Source: Oscillospiraceae bacterium (lineage in GTDB: Bacteria; Bacillota_A; Clostridia; Saccharofermentanales; Saccharofermentanaceae). From it: DNA of 23,005 bases. The translations under genes were made by a program, and so were the position numbers. The notes below the pieces were generated by a model. The model worked only from the letters and a program-made list of their open reading frames with translations, ran no database searches and was not told the origin of the DNA. The stretch covers positions 1 to 23,005 of the forward strand of contig CADAXO010000037.1 of NCBI GenBank assembly GCA_902791885.1, given 5' to 3'. Below, one piece after another: positions 8,097-16,054 of this stretch; position 1 is the first letter of the stretch; each line of letters opens with the position of its first letter.

Positions 8097-9547
8097 TTAA
8101 GTGCCACCATCTCTCCGTCTACTGAATAAGGTCTTGCATTCGTGAATTTAACATCACACAGCATTCCCTCATAATCATTCGCTGTCTTATCAGGATCCTT
8201 AAGGCTGTCCGGAATAGTAAAATTAACAAGATGATTGGAAAGCGTTCTTCCGGTAAGTATATCGGGAGCAGTTGAACTCTGGCCCTCGATGAGTACTTCC
8301 TCTGTAAGGCCGACCTTTCTCTGATTGGACTTGAATGCCAGGTCATTTTGAATCTCAAGAAGTCTGCCGAATCTTTCCGTAACAACATCATGAGGGATCT
8401 GATCCTCCATAGCGGCAGCTTTAGTTCCGGGTCTCGGTGAATACTGGAAAGTAAATGCGGAATCGAATGCACTTTCCTTTACAACTTCAAGCGTCTCAAG
8501 GAAGTCTTCTTCCGTTTCTCCCGGGAATCCTACGATAATATCCGTGGATAAAGATCCGTCCGGAATCTTCTCCTTAAAGTAATGAACTGTCTCAAGGTAA
8601 TCTGCCTTGGTATACGGGCGGTTCATTCTCTTAAGAACCACATCCGAGCCCGACTGCAGCGGAAGATGAAGATGAGTCTCGATATTGGCATACGAAGCCA
8701 TGATATCAATGACTTCTTTCGAGATATCCTTAGGATGAGATGACATGAATCTGATCCTGGAGAACTCCTTAATATCCGCAGCGGCCTTAAGGATATCGGT
8801 GAAATTCTCACCGTTCGCACCCTTGTAGGAATTGACGTTCTGGCCGAGGAGCATTACTTCCTTGTAGCCCTGTGAAGCCAGGATATTAAGTTCTTCAATA
8901 ATCTGTCCCATATCACGTGACCTCTCACGGCCTCTGGCATAAGGAACGATACAGTATGTGCAGAAATTATTGCATCCGTACATTATCGGAACCAATGCAC
9001 GGAACTTTCTCTTACGGGAGATCGGCAGAAGCGAATCTTCAACAATATAATCTTCGGCCGTGATATTGACAAGCTGCTTCTTTCTTCCTATGGCATCGCG
9101 AAGATAGACCGGCAGAAGGTGAAGCTGCTGGGGATCGAACACAAGGTCGACATAAGGGAAACTCTTCTTGATCTTCTCGACATTCTCGGGAACCTTCATC
9201 ATGCATCCGCAGACGGCGATTATCTTATCCTTATCGGACTTCTTATCCGCTTTGACTATACCGAGATTACCGAAAAGCCTGTCCTCGGCATTCTCTCTTA
9301 CGGCACATGTATTGAATATGATGACATCGGCAGAAGCGTTCTCGGGTGCTTCCTGAAGGCCCATGCTGTCAAGCATGCCGCACAGCTTCTCGGAATCGGA
9401 TTCATTAAGCTGACATCCGTAAGTCCTTACACTGTAGGTTATGTCTCTGCCCTTACTTACGGACAAAGCCGAGAAGTACTCTTTAAGCTCGCGAAAAGCT
9501 TCATCCCTGGACTTTAAGTCCTCTTTACCAACCTTGATTATCGCCAT
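8093..9547 (-). CDS. miaB: tRNA-2-methylthio-N6-dimethylallyladenosine synthase (radical SAM)
   Basis: Adds a methylthio group to i6A37 in tRNA, giving ms2i6A37, using two iron-sulfur clusters. 484 residues. The N-terminal methylthiotransferase domain has its three cysteines in TYGCQLNESD (Cys45), FNTCAVRENAE (Cys81) and VCGCMM (Cys115). The radical SAM cluster is Cys192, Cys196 and Cys199 in MYGCNNFCTYCIVPYARGRE. A TRAM-like RNA-binding tail ends at GEMVALK. TYGCQxNxxD and the company of miaA favour MiaB over MtaB or RimO. The start at 9547 has AAAGGA 7 nt upstream. First gene of the operon. Confidence 0.96.
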   Translation of the reverse strand: MAIIKVGKEDLKSRDEAFRELKEYFSALSVSKGRDITYSVRTYGCQLNESDSEKLCGMLDSMGLQEAPENASADVIIFNTCAVRENAEDRLFGNLGIVKADKKSDKDKIIAVCGCMMKVPENVEKIKKSFPYVDLVFDPQQLHLLPVYLRDAIGRKKQLVNITAEDYIVEDSLLPISRKRKFRALVPIMYGCNNFCTYCIVPYARGRERSRDMGQIIEELNILASQGYKEVMLLGQNVNSYKGANGENFTDILKAAADIKEFSRIRFMSSHPKDISKEVIDIMASYANIETHLHLPLQSGSDVVLKRMNRPYTKADYLETVHYFKEKIPDGSLSTDIIVGFPGETEEDFLETLEVVKESAFDSAFTFQYSPRPGTKAAAMEDQIPHDVVTERFGRLLEIQNDLAFKSNQRKVGLTEEVLIEGQSSTAPDILTGRTLSNHLVNFTIPDSLKDPDKTANDYEGMLCDVKFTNARPYSVDGEMVALK

Positions 9548-9575
9548 TAGAAGTTCCTTTCAATACAAACAATTA

Positions 9576-9604
9576 ATTATACTAAAAAAACTTATTATTG
9601 TTAT
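9576..9604 (-). promoter_or_regulatory. Promoter of the miaB-mutS-mutL-miaA operon
   Basis: On the minus strand ATAACA (9604-9599), 17 nt, and a perfect TATAAT (9581-9576). Transcription would start near 9569, giving a leader of about 22 nt that contains the AAAGGA before miaB. The -35 is a 4 of 6 match and overlaps the -10 of the divergent gene. Confidence 0.55.
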
Positions 9605-9607
9605 AAT
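9602..9607 (+). promoter_or_regulatory. -10 box of the divergent carboxypeptidase-like gene
   Basis: TATAAT lies 7 bp before the ATG at 9615; no convincing -35 is visible. Transcription from it would begin at or next to the ATG, giving a leaderless message, in line with the absence of any Shine-Dalgarno upstream of that ATG. Confidence 0.4.
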
Positions 9608-9614
9608 CATATTC

Positions 9615-11025
9615 ATGAAAAGGATTATGTCATTGTTTTTAACCGCAGTATTGGCCGTTGGCCTGCTGTTTCCGGGCGTTGTACTTGCCGTTAACGACGA
9701 CTTAGACAACCCTGATGACGGACTTATATCACAAAATGAAGCTTACGATGACCTCCTTTCGGATCCCCCTGCAGATACACCCGAGATAACGGGAACCTCA
9801 TATATTCTTTTCGATGCGGAGTCAAGAACAGTGCTTCTCGGCAAGAACATCGATACCCAGATGCAGCCTGCCGCCATAACAAAGCTTATGACGGTACTTC
9901 TGGCTCTCGAGAATCTCGATCTCGATGACACGATCACGGTAACGCAGCCGATGTATATCGGAATCCCCGAGAACTATTACACACTCGGAGTAACCGAAGG
10001 CGAAGAAGTCACAGTAAGAGACCTGATCTACGCTGCCCTTCTCGAGTCCGACAGCGATGCCTGCCTTTGCCTTGCAATTAAGATCTCGGGTGCAGAGTCG
10101 CTTTTCACGGGTCTTATGAACAACAGAGCTCAGGAGCTCGGATGCACGAACACTTTCTTTACCAATTGCTACGGTAACGATGACGTAAGCAATCTGTCTA
10201 CTGCTCATGACATGGCATTGATCCTCGATGCATGTACAGACAACCAGGATTTCATCGATATTTCCACAACATACCAGCACACGATGCTCGGTACCAATCT
10301 TTACGCTGATTCAAGGATAATCTCCAACGGCAACAGGTTCATCTCCACACAGGAGTATTCTTACGACTATTACACAGGCGGTCTTACGGGATTTGCCGAG
10401 AATGTAGGTTATTCAATCGCCGCAGCAGCTTCCAAGAACGGCAGAAAGCTTGTCGGCATAATTCTTGGTGCTACTGATTCTCTCGGCCGTTATGCTGATA
10501 TGATCGATATGTTCGACTGCGGTTATTCCGCATTCTCTACTGTACCGATCGACCAGGGCGAGTTCATGCCGCTTTATAACGAGACGATCGAACGAACAGA
10601 TCAACTCCGCATTGCTCGGAACAGATCTTGCTGTTATGGAGTCTTCGATCGAACTCTCCCCTTATTTAACGACCACTTCTGCAAGAATTACTTTGGGAAG
10701 CACCAACACGGTCGAGCTTTCGAATGTAACCATCAACAAGACAATGATGGAGAATCAATACTTCAGGATCCCCGTTTTAAGAGTATTTAACGACGGCAAA
10801 TCCTATATTGTCGGTGTCCTTAATGTCGAAGTCGGCGAGAAAGACAACCTCGTCCCCATTAATCCCGAGAAAAGATCTATCTGGTCAGCATTAAAGAAAG
10901 CTCTTGTCACGATTATCGTGATCCTTGTACTTCTCATTATCATGGTCTACTCCCTGATCATCTTCAGACGCAAGGCCAAAAGAAGAGCTTCAAGAGAATT
11001 CAACAACAAGAATAAGATGCTTTAA
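9615..11025 (+). pseudogene. D-Ala-D-Ala carboxypeptidase-like (peptidase S11) gene, frameshifted
   Basis: Related to PBP5/DacA enzymes that trim pentapeptides in peptidoglycan. The frame from 9615 starts with a signal peptide (MKRIMSLFLTAVLAVGLLFP, likely cut after LA near residue 25) and an S11 domain. The catalytic motifs are altered: SxxK reads AITK (Ala87 in place of the nucleophile Ser, Lys90 kept), SxN reads SDS (145-147), and KTG reads LTG (257-259). After Glu326 the frame breaks at a CGAA tandem duplication (10589-10596) and meets a stop at 10790. The next frame continues without a gap (QINSALLGTDLAVMESSIEL) through a C-terminal domain, one membrane helix (about 10900-10965) and a basic tail to 11025. 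Without one CGAA copy it would encode 468 residues. So it is either a pseudoenzyme that has since decayed, or one whose frame can switch. The in-frame extension upstream of 9615 is antisense to miaB and was not used. Confidence 0.8.
10589..10597 (+). repeat. CGAA x2 tandem duplication causing the frameshift
   Basis: The bases ATCGAACGAACAGATC contain CGAA twice in direct tandem. With one copy removed the codons read ATC GAA CAG ATC AAC (Ile-Glu-Gln-Ile-Asn) and join both reading frames exactly. An insertion of 4 bp explains the +1 shift fully. Confidence 0.8.
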
Positions 11026-12965
11026 GCAGGCTTATAGGTAAACTCCGTAAGGTAAAGCGACAATACTCTGTCATCAGGAGAACCGATGATAACGGATGCC
11101 GGTGAGAAAGCACCGGGAACCTCAACTTCGATATCACAAACGAAATCATCCGATACGGTAAAGTCGAAGCTGAAGCTGTCATCATCCATATGTACAGGAC
11201 CTTCAAAGACGACCTGATCATTAACTTTCACAATGACATGCTGAACACCGCCGAACACATTCTGGAGACCGAATGTACCGACATAAGTTCCGGGCATGAT
11301 ATGAAGCATGAGATGAAGATCCTTGCCGTAAACAAGAGCGACATCGTCTTCATATCCGACTGAAGACCTGATAAGCGATACATCATTCTGCTCAAGATTC
11401 GAGAAATCAAGCGTATCTGTATTTCTTACCATATGGTAACCGTCGGAACTTATATTGACATAAGTAAAGTCTTCGCCGTTTATGTTGGTGGTACTAAGAT
11501 CCCTGTAATCCACAGGATTCATTGAAGGATCATAGATGGTCCACTCTCCCTCATCGATCAGCTCGGACGCTTCAGGGGTTATAAGGATCTTACGGAGATT
11601 TCCTTCATCGTCAAAGAAAGGAACCGGGAATTCACAATAATAGGATTCTTCAGTCAAAGTCCTTGAATAATAGATACCGACCGGAGGGTTATAAACACCG
11701 GGGAATCTGCTTAATACGAACTTTCCGATGAGAGTATGGTCAAGATAAAGATTAGGCGCAGACAAAACTGCAAACACTATCATGATCACCATCGAATAAA
11801 CACCGCTTATGCCAAAGACAGCAGAAGCTGTTGAAGTCTTAAGATTAAACACATTGAAGAAGGCCATAAAAGGCAGCATCCATACGTTATAACGCATGAT
11901 ATAACTCATACCGCAGTTGATATGCATCTCCTGGGCAACGATAAACAGCATGGCTATAACAGCAGCAAGATTAAGCACCGTAACAAGAACATTCTTCCTT
12001 CTTATCAGATTCGCGATAACGATAACGAAGAATGCGGGAGCAATAAGAAGCGTATAAGCTATCATGCCCTGATTGGGATCGAGAATATAAGACAGAGCAC
12101 AGATGAATCTGTTATCGGACGGGAATGAACTTGCCGATACCGAAGCAACAGACGCCACGGGACTTATGTTACCGAAGAGGATCAATGATCTTAATATCGG
12201 AACAAAACCCGGGATCGCGGAGATCAGAATAGGTATAGTCTTAATAATGACAGTCTTCGGCTTATTCCTGTGCTCTTTGATGACATCGACAAGGAACACA
12301 ATGCCGGTAATGAACGCAGGAACCAGAAGCGTAAGGTTATTCATGGCAGCAAGGCTCATAAACAGCATCGCGAGAAGATAATTCTTATTATGAAGCATAA
12401 CAAGTCCTGCGATAACAAGTGAGAAGATAAGTATCTCGGTATGAACCCAGTTGAGATAGAACCACGCAGGATTGATAACAACGAAGATCATCAGAAGTGT
12501 CTTCTTGATCTGTTCGGTCTTAAGGACAAGCTGTATAAGAAGACATGCACCCGCCCAGAACAGAAGGTTCATGTACTGGAACGCCTTGGCGGGGTTAACA
12601 CCTACCATATGGAACAGGCCTCTTAAAGGCATACAAAGCACCGAATACATACCGAAATGCTTGGCATAGTTCTGATTATCAGACCCCGTGACTAAGGTTA
12701 CGTCACCCCTGTCCCTGTAGATCGTATCGAAGATATTATTCTCATAATAAACTTTGGCATCCTCTATATCCTGATCCGTAACATTCGTTGAACCGTGGTT
12801 CATGATGGACACCGGCATCATCAGATACTCGAAGCCGTCACCCGGAAGATTGACCGCATCATCTCTTCCGATGACCGCAAGGCCGCCGATGGCAAGCACG
12901 AGCATAAGAAGCCAGGATATAAACGAGAGGATAACCTCTTTTTTCATTTCTTTAATGGAGTTCAC
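11022..12965 (-). CDS. Polytopic membrane protein, putative GT-C-type glycosyltransferase
   Basis: About 647 residues. The first ~400 hold roughly ten hydrophobic helices. An early outside loop has acidic residues after the first helix (LPGDGFEYLMMPVS), where lipid-sugar-dependent GT-C transferases carry their catalytic Asp. A helix edge reads YLNWVHTEILIF, like the H-x-E region seen in such enzymes. The last ~220 residues are a predicted outside domain of beta type, ending in SPASVIIGSPDDRVLSLYL, a pattern I associate with jelly-roll domains at the ends of envelope glycosyltransferases. No family is certain. It directly follows glf, suggesting use of galactofuranose or assembly of a glycan containing it. 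Start: GTG 12965 has GGGAG 7 nt upstream; ATG 12947 is the alternative. Its stop interlocks with that of the convergent gene. Confidence 0.65.
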   Translation of the reverse strand: MNSIKEMKKEVILSFISWLLMLVLAIGGLAVIGRDDAVNLPGDGFEYLMMPVSIMNHGSTNVTDQDIEDAKVYYENNIFDTIYRDRGDVTLVTGSDNQNYAKHFGMYSVLCMPLRGLFHMVGVNPAKAFQYMNLLFWAGACLLIQLVLKTEQIKKTLLMIFVVINPAWFYLNWVHTEILIFSLVIAGLVMLHNKNYLLAMLFMSLAAMNNLTLLVPAFITGIVFLVDVIKEHRNKPKTVIIKTIPILISAIPGFVPILRSLILFGNISPVASVASVSASSFPSDNRFICALSYILDPNQGMIAYTLLIAPAFFVIVIANLIRRKNVLVTVLNLAAVIAMLFIVAQEMHINCGMSYIMRYNVWMLPFMAFFNVFNLKTSTASAVFGISGVYSMVIMIVFAVLSAPNLYLDHTLIGKFVLSRFPGVYNPPVGIYYSRTLTEESYYCEFPVPFFDDEGNLRKILITPEASELIDEGEWTIYDPSMNPVDYRDLSTTNINGEDFTYVNISSDGYHMVRNTDTLDFSNLEQNDVSLIRSSVGYEDDVALVYGKDLHLMLHIMPGTYVGTFGLQNVFGGVQHVIVKVNDQVVFEGPVHMDDDSFSFDFTVSDDFVCDIEVEVPGAFSPASVIIGSPDDRVLSLYLTEFTYKPA

Positions 12966-14055
12966 TTTCGATCTCCCTGAACTTATTGATAGCATTTCTT
13001 ACGGTGACATCCATGTCGTAGTACTTATAGTCGGCCATTCTTCCGCCGAATATCATGTCTGTCTTATCAGCCATCTCCCTGTACTTGGAATAAAGCTCAT
13101 TATTCTTATCATCATTAACAGGATAGAATGGCTCATCGCCGATCTTCCATTCGTAACTGTATTCACGTGAGATTACAGTCTTCTCCTGCGTTCCGAACTC
13201 GAAGAACTTGTGCTCTATGATCCTCGTGTAAGGAGTATCACTGTCAGTATAATTAACAACAGCATTTCCCTGGAAATTGGAAGTATCGAGAACCTCGGTC
13301 TCGAATCGTACCGTTCTGTAATTGAGGTGACCGAATTCATAGTCAAAAAGCTCATCCAAAGCGCCCGTATACACAACACGCTTCGCGATGTTTCCTGCCT
13401 CCGCCTTTATATCCTTGAAGTCAGTGTCGGTCTTCACTTCGATTCCGTCAAGAAGCTTTTCGAAAAGCTTGGTATAGCCGCCTATCGGAATTCCCTGATA
13501 AAGCGCATTAAAGTAGTTATTGTCGTAAGTAAGCCTTACGGGGAGTCTCTTTATAATCGAAGGAGGAAGTTCGCTGCAGGGCCTGCCCCACTGCTTCATG
13601 GTGTACCCCTTGATGAGCTTCTCGTAGATATCGGTTCCGACGAGACTTATCGCCTGCTCCTCCAGATTCGAAGGCTCGGTTATACCTGCGGCCTTACGCT
13701 GCTCCTCGATCTTGGCACGTGCTTCATCGGGTGTAACAACGCCCCACATTCTGTTAAATGTGTACATATTAAAGGGGAGCGAATAAAGCTCACCCTTATA
13801 ATTGGCTATAGGAGAATTGGTGTAGCGGTTGAACCTGATATAACGGTTAAGGAACTCCCATACCTCATCGTCGTTGGTATGGAATATATGAGCTCCGTAC
13901 TTATGAACATTGATACCTTCAATACTCTCGGTATAACAGTTACCTCCGGTATGAGATCTTCTGTCGATGACAAGCACTTTCTTCCCGGAATCCGCCGCAA
14001 GTCTCGCGAATACGGCTCCGTAAAGTCCCGCACCGACTATAAGATAATCATACAT
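12952..14055 (-). CDS. glf: UDP-galactopyranose mutase
   Basis: Flavoenzyme converting UDP-galactopyranose to UDP-galactofuranose, the donor for galactofuranose in surface glycans. 367 residues, typical. The FAD-binding Rossmann motif is VGAGLYGAV (Gly8, Gly10, Gly13), followed by the acidic end of beta-2 at VIDRR, then the family motif GGNCYTE, and KYGAHIFHT with the active-site histidine region. Further motifs are YTNSPIANYKGELYSLPFN and KGYTMKQWG. The start at 14055 has GAGGA 6 nt upstream. It begins 9 nt after leuA, too close for a separate terminator and promoter, and overlaps the membrane protein gene, so all three should be cotranscribed. Confidence 0.95.
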   Translation of the reverse strand: MYDYLIVGAGLYGAVFARLAADSGKKVLVIDRRSHTGGNCYTESIEGINVHKYGAHIFHTNDDEVWEFLNRYIRFNRYTNSPIANYKGELYSLPFNMYTFNRMWGVVTPDEARAKIEEQRKAAGITEPSNLEEQAISLVGTDIYEKLIKGYTMKQWGRPCSELPPSIIKRLPVRLTYDNNYFNALYQGIPIGGYTKLFEKLLDGIEVKTDTDFKDIKAEAGNIAKRVVYTGALDELFDYEFGHLNYRTVRFETEVLDTSNFQGNAVVNYTDSDTPYTRIIEHKFFEFGTQEKTVISREYSYEWKIGDEPFYPVNDDKNNELYSKYREMADKTDMIFGGRMADYKYYDMDVTVRNAINKFREIESELH

Positions 14056-14064
14056 AAATCGTCC

Positions 14065-15726
14065 TCACTTGATCATTCTGTTAAATGCGGAAAGAACAGC
14101 TCTGACAGATGACTTGGTAACAGATCTGGATACGCCCGCACCAAGGAATATCTGACCGTCATCAGCACGCTTAATCTCGATATAAGTGATAGCAGCTGAT
14201 TCCGTGCCGTTTTCCATTGCATGTTCATTATACATATTAATGGAGAATTTTACTCCTGTATATGTAGAGAATGCATCGACGAAAGCATCAAGAAGACCGT
14301 TACCGCTTCCCTTAATTGTCACCGGTTCTCCAAGATATGTTATCTCGGCTTCCACCTCACTCATTCTGTCACCCAGCGAATGCTCGGAGAATGTACTTAA
14401 CCAGTAAGGCGTCATGACATTGATGTAGTAATCATCAAACAGATCGAAAAGCTGCTGAGGAAGTAATTCCCTGGAGTTATCGTCAGTCTCGTGCTTAACG
14501 ACTGAGAGGAAGTCTCTTTGGAAGGATCTGGGCAGAACAATACCGAAGTACTGCTCCATAACATAAGATATGCCGCCTCTGCCGGACTGGCTGTTGATGC
14601 GGATGATGGGCTCGTATTCTCTTCCGACATCCGCGGGATCGATAGGAAGATAAGGAACTGCCCAGATTGCAGATCCGGTCTCAGCCATCTTCTTCCTGCC
14701 CTTGCTGATAGCATCCTGATGGGATCCGGAGAACGCCGTGAATACGAGCTTACCCGCCCACGGATGTCTCGGATCGACCTTCATTCTCGTACATTCCTCA
14801 TATACATCGATACAATCGTTGATATTCGAAAAATCGAGCACGGGATCCACGCCCTGCATCATCATATTGATGCAGAGTGTGATTATATCAACATTACCTG
14901 TTCTCTCTCCGTTGCCAAACAATGTACCCTCGATACGGTCAGCTCCCGCGAGAAGTCCCAGTTCTGATGCTGCAACGCCGGTGCCCCTGTCGTTATGAGT
15001 ATGGAGCGATATCTCAATGGAATCTCTCCAAGAAGTGTTCTTAGCGAAGTACTCTATACTGTCCGCATAAACATTGGGAAGTGTATATTCAACGGTCTCG
15101 GGAAGGTTGATGATAACCTTCTTATCAGGCGTAGGCTTCCATATATCACAAACGGCATCGCATATCCTTACCGCGAAATCAGGTTCTGTTGATGAATACG
15201 ATTCCGGTGAATACTCGAGTATGTAATTCGTATCATGATAAGTAGTCTCGATATATTCCTTGATATATCTTGCCCCATCCTCGGCGAGCTTAACACAATC
15301 ATCCTGACTGAAATTGAACACCACATCTCTTTGAAGCGTACTGGTCGAATTATAAAGATGGATGATGACATTCTTGGCGCCGTAAACAGCTTCCATAGTC
15401 TTATCGATGATCTCGGGTCTGGACTGGGTTAAGACCTGAATGGCTACATCATCGGGGATCAGATTATTATCTATCAATTCACGGCAGAAATTGTAGTCGG
15501 TCTCAGAAGCAGCAGGAAAACCTATCTCTATCTGCTTGAAGCCTACTTTTACAAGAAGATCGAAGAACTTCAATTTCTGTTCTGTTGTCATAGGAACTTC
15601 AAGGGCCTGATTACCGTCACGCAAGTCGACCGAACACCATACAGGTGCTTTATCGATTGTCTTTGACGGCCATTGACGATCCTTAATGTTTATCTCAGGC
15701 ACCTTCTGATACTTCTTGTAATTCAT
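14065..15726 (-). CDS. leuA: 2-isopropylmalate synthase (long, type 2)
   Basis: Condenses acetyl-CoA with 2-oxoisovalerate, the first committed step of leucine synthesis. 553 residues. The TIM-barrel has VDLRDGNQALEVPM with metal-binding Asp37, the conserved IEIGFPAAS, and the metal-binding HTHNDRGTG (His242, His244), then GNGERTGN. The LeuA dimer regulatory domain occupies about the last 130 residues and is complete (GSGNGLLDAFVDAF; VSRSVTKSSVRA at the end), so leucine feedback is expected. Length and the 'W.SVDLRDGNQAL' form match the type 2 enzymes shared by Clostridia and Actinobacteria. ATG 15726 was chosen over 15732 because GGGAGGA is 7 nt from the former and almost touches the latter. 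It is preceded by a leucine T-box and followed closely by glf. Confidence 0.95.
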   Translation of the reverse strand: MNYKKYQKVPEINIKDRQWPSKTIDKAPVWCSVDLRDGNQALEVPMTTEQKLKFFDLLVKVGFKQIEIGFPAASETDYNFCRELIDNNLIPDDVAIQVLTQSRPEIIDKTMEAVYGAKNVIIHLYNSTSTLQRDVVFNFSQDDCVKLAEDGARYIKEYIETTYHDTNYILEYSPESYSSTEPDFAVRICDAVCDIWKPTPDKKVIINLPETVEYTLPNVYADSIEYFAKNTSWRDSIEISLHTHNDRGTGVAASELGLLAGADRIEGTLFGNGERTGNVDIITLCINMMMQGVDPVLDFSNINDCIDVYEECTRMKVDPRHPWAGKLVFTAFSGSHQDAISKGRKKMAETGSAIWAVPYLPIDPADVGREYEPIIRINSQSGRGGISYVMEQYFGIVLPRSFQRDFLSVVKHETDDNSRELLPQQLFDLFDDYYINVMTPYWLSTFSEHSLGDRMSEVEAEITYLGEPVTIKGSGNGLLDAFVDAFSTYTGVKFSINMYNEHAMENGTESAAITYIEIKRADDGQIFLGAGVSRSVTKSSVRAVLSAFNRMIK

Positions 15727-15741
15727 TGCCATTCCTCCCGG

Positions 15742-15784
15742 TAATAAAAACGACCCTTCATCCTGTTAGAGACGAAGGGTCGTT
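15742..15784 (-). terminator. T-box-controlled terminator before leuA
   Basis: AACGACCCTTC (15784-15774) and GAAGGGTCGTT (15759-15749) form a perfect 11-bp stem with a 14-nt loop, followed by TTTTTA on the minus strand. Its 5' arm abuts the T-box sequence and would be sequestered by the antiterminator. GGGAGGA of leuA comes right after. Confidence 0.9.
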
Positions 15785-16014
15785 CGCGGTACCACTCTAA
15801 TTCATTCAATGAATGCACTCTGCGGATACGGGAAATAATCCGATATCCTGCCCCTGTAACGCTGGGCCTGCGTCCGATCCTTGGGCTTTTGCCTTTCAGA
15901 ACGGCTGCTCCGAAGTGAGTTCCCTTATCCGTTTCCCATTGCCTCGCACCGTCCGGCAACTCTCTGTAAGGCTCGTAAAAAGGTACTGATCTTCATCCAA
16001 GCATTATATTTATG
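15742..16014 (-). promoter_or_regulatory. T-box leader, leucine specifier, upstream of leuA
   Basis: Read on the minus strand, the leader carries Stem I elements (AGAGAG followed by GCCGGACGGTGCGAG, about 15965-15945), a likely specifier CUC in GAACUCAC (15919-15917), the T-box sequence AGAGTGGTACCGCG (15798-15785), and a terminator. Uncharged tRNA-Leu pairing at the specifier and at the T-box bulge should favour the antiterminator and allow leuA transcription. The Leu codon agrees with the downstream gene. The 324 bases between leuA and the next gene are filled by this leader and its promoter. The 5' boundary is estimated from the promoter. Confidence 0.9.
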
Positions 16015-16025
16015 TAATTGTCTGC

Positions 16026-16054
16026 ATATTAACAAAGCCGTTTATAAAGGTCAA
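16026..16054 (-). promoter_or_regulatory. Promoter of the leuA T-box transcript
   Basis: On the minus strand TTGACC (16054-16049), 17 nt, TAATAT (16031-16026). The -35 overlaps the stop codon of the upstream gene. A second TATAAT (16008-16003) has no matching -35. No terminator lies between the upstream gene and this promoter, so some read-through into the T-box leader is possible. Confidence 0.5.

Noticed and set aside
9441..9614. Upstream in-frame extension of the carboxypeptidase-like gene
   Set aside because: It is antisense to the miaB 5' end and would place 58 unrelated residues before a normal signal peptide starting at 9615.
13210..14112. 300-codon plus-strand open frame across glf
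   Set aside because: It lies wholly opposite a well-supported flavoenzyme gene, and its translation shows no domain.
15723..15959. 78-codon minus-strand open frame upstream of leuA
   Set aside because: It is the T-box leader RNA read as codons; the sequence is explained by the specifier, T-box and terminator elements.
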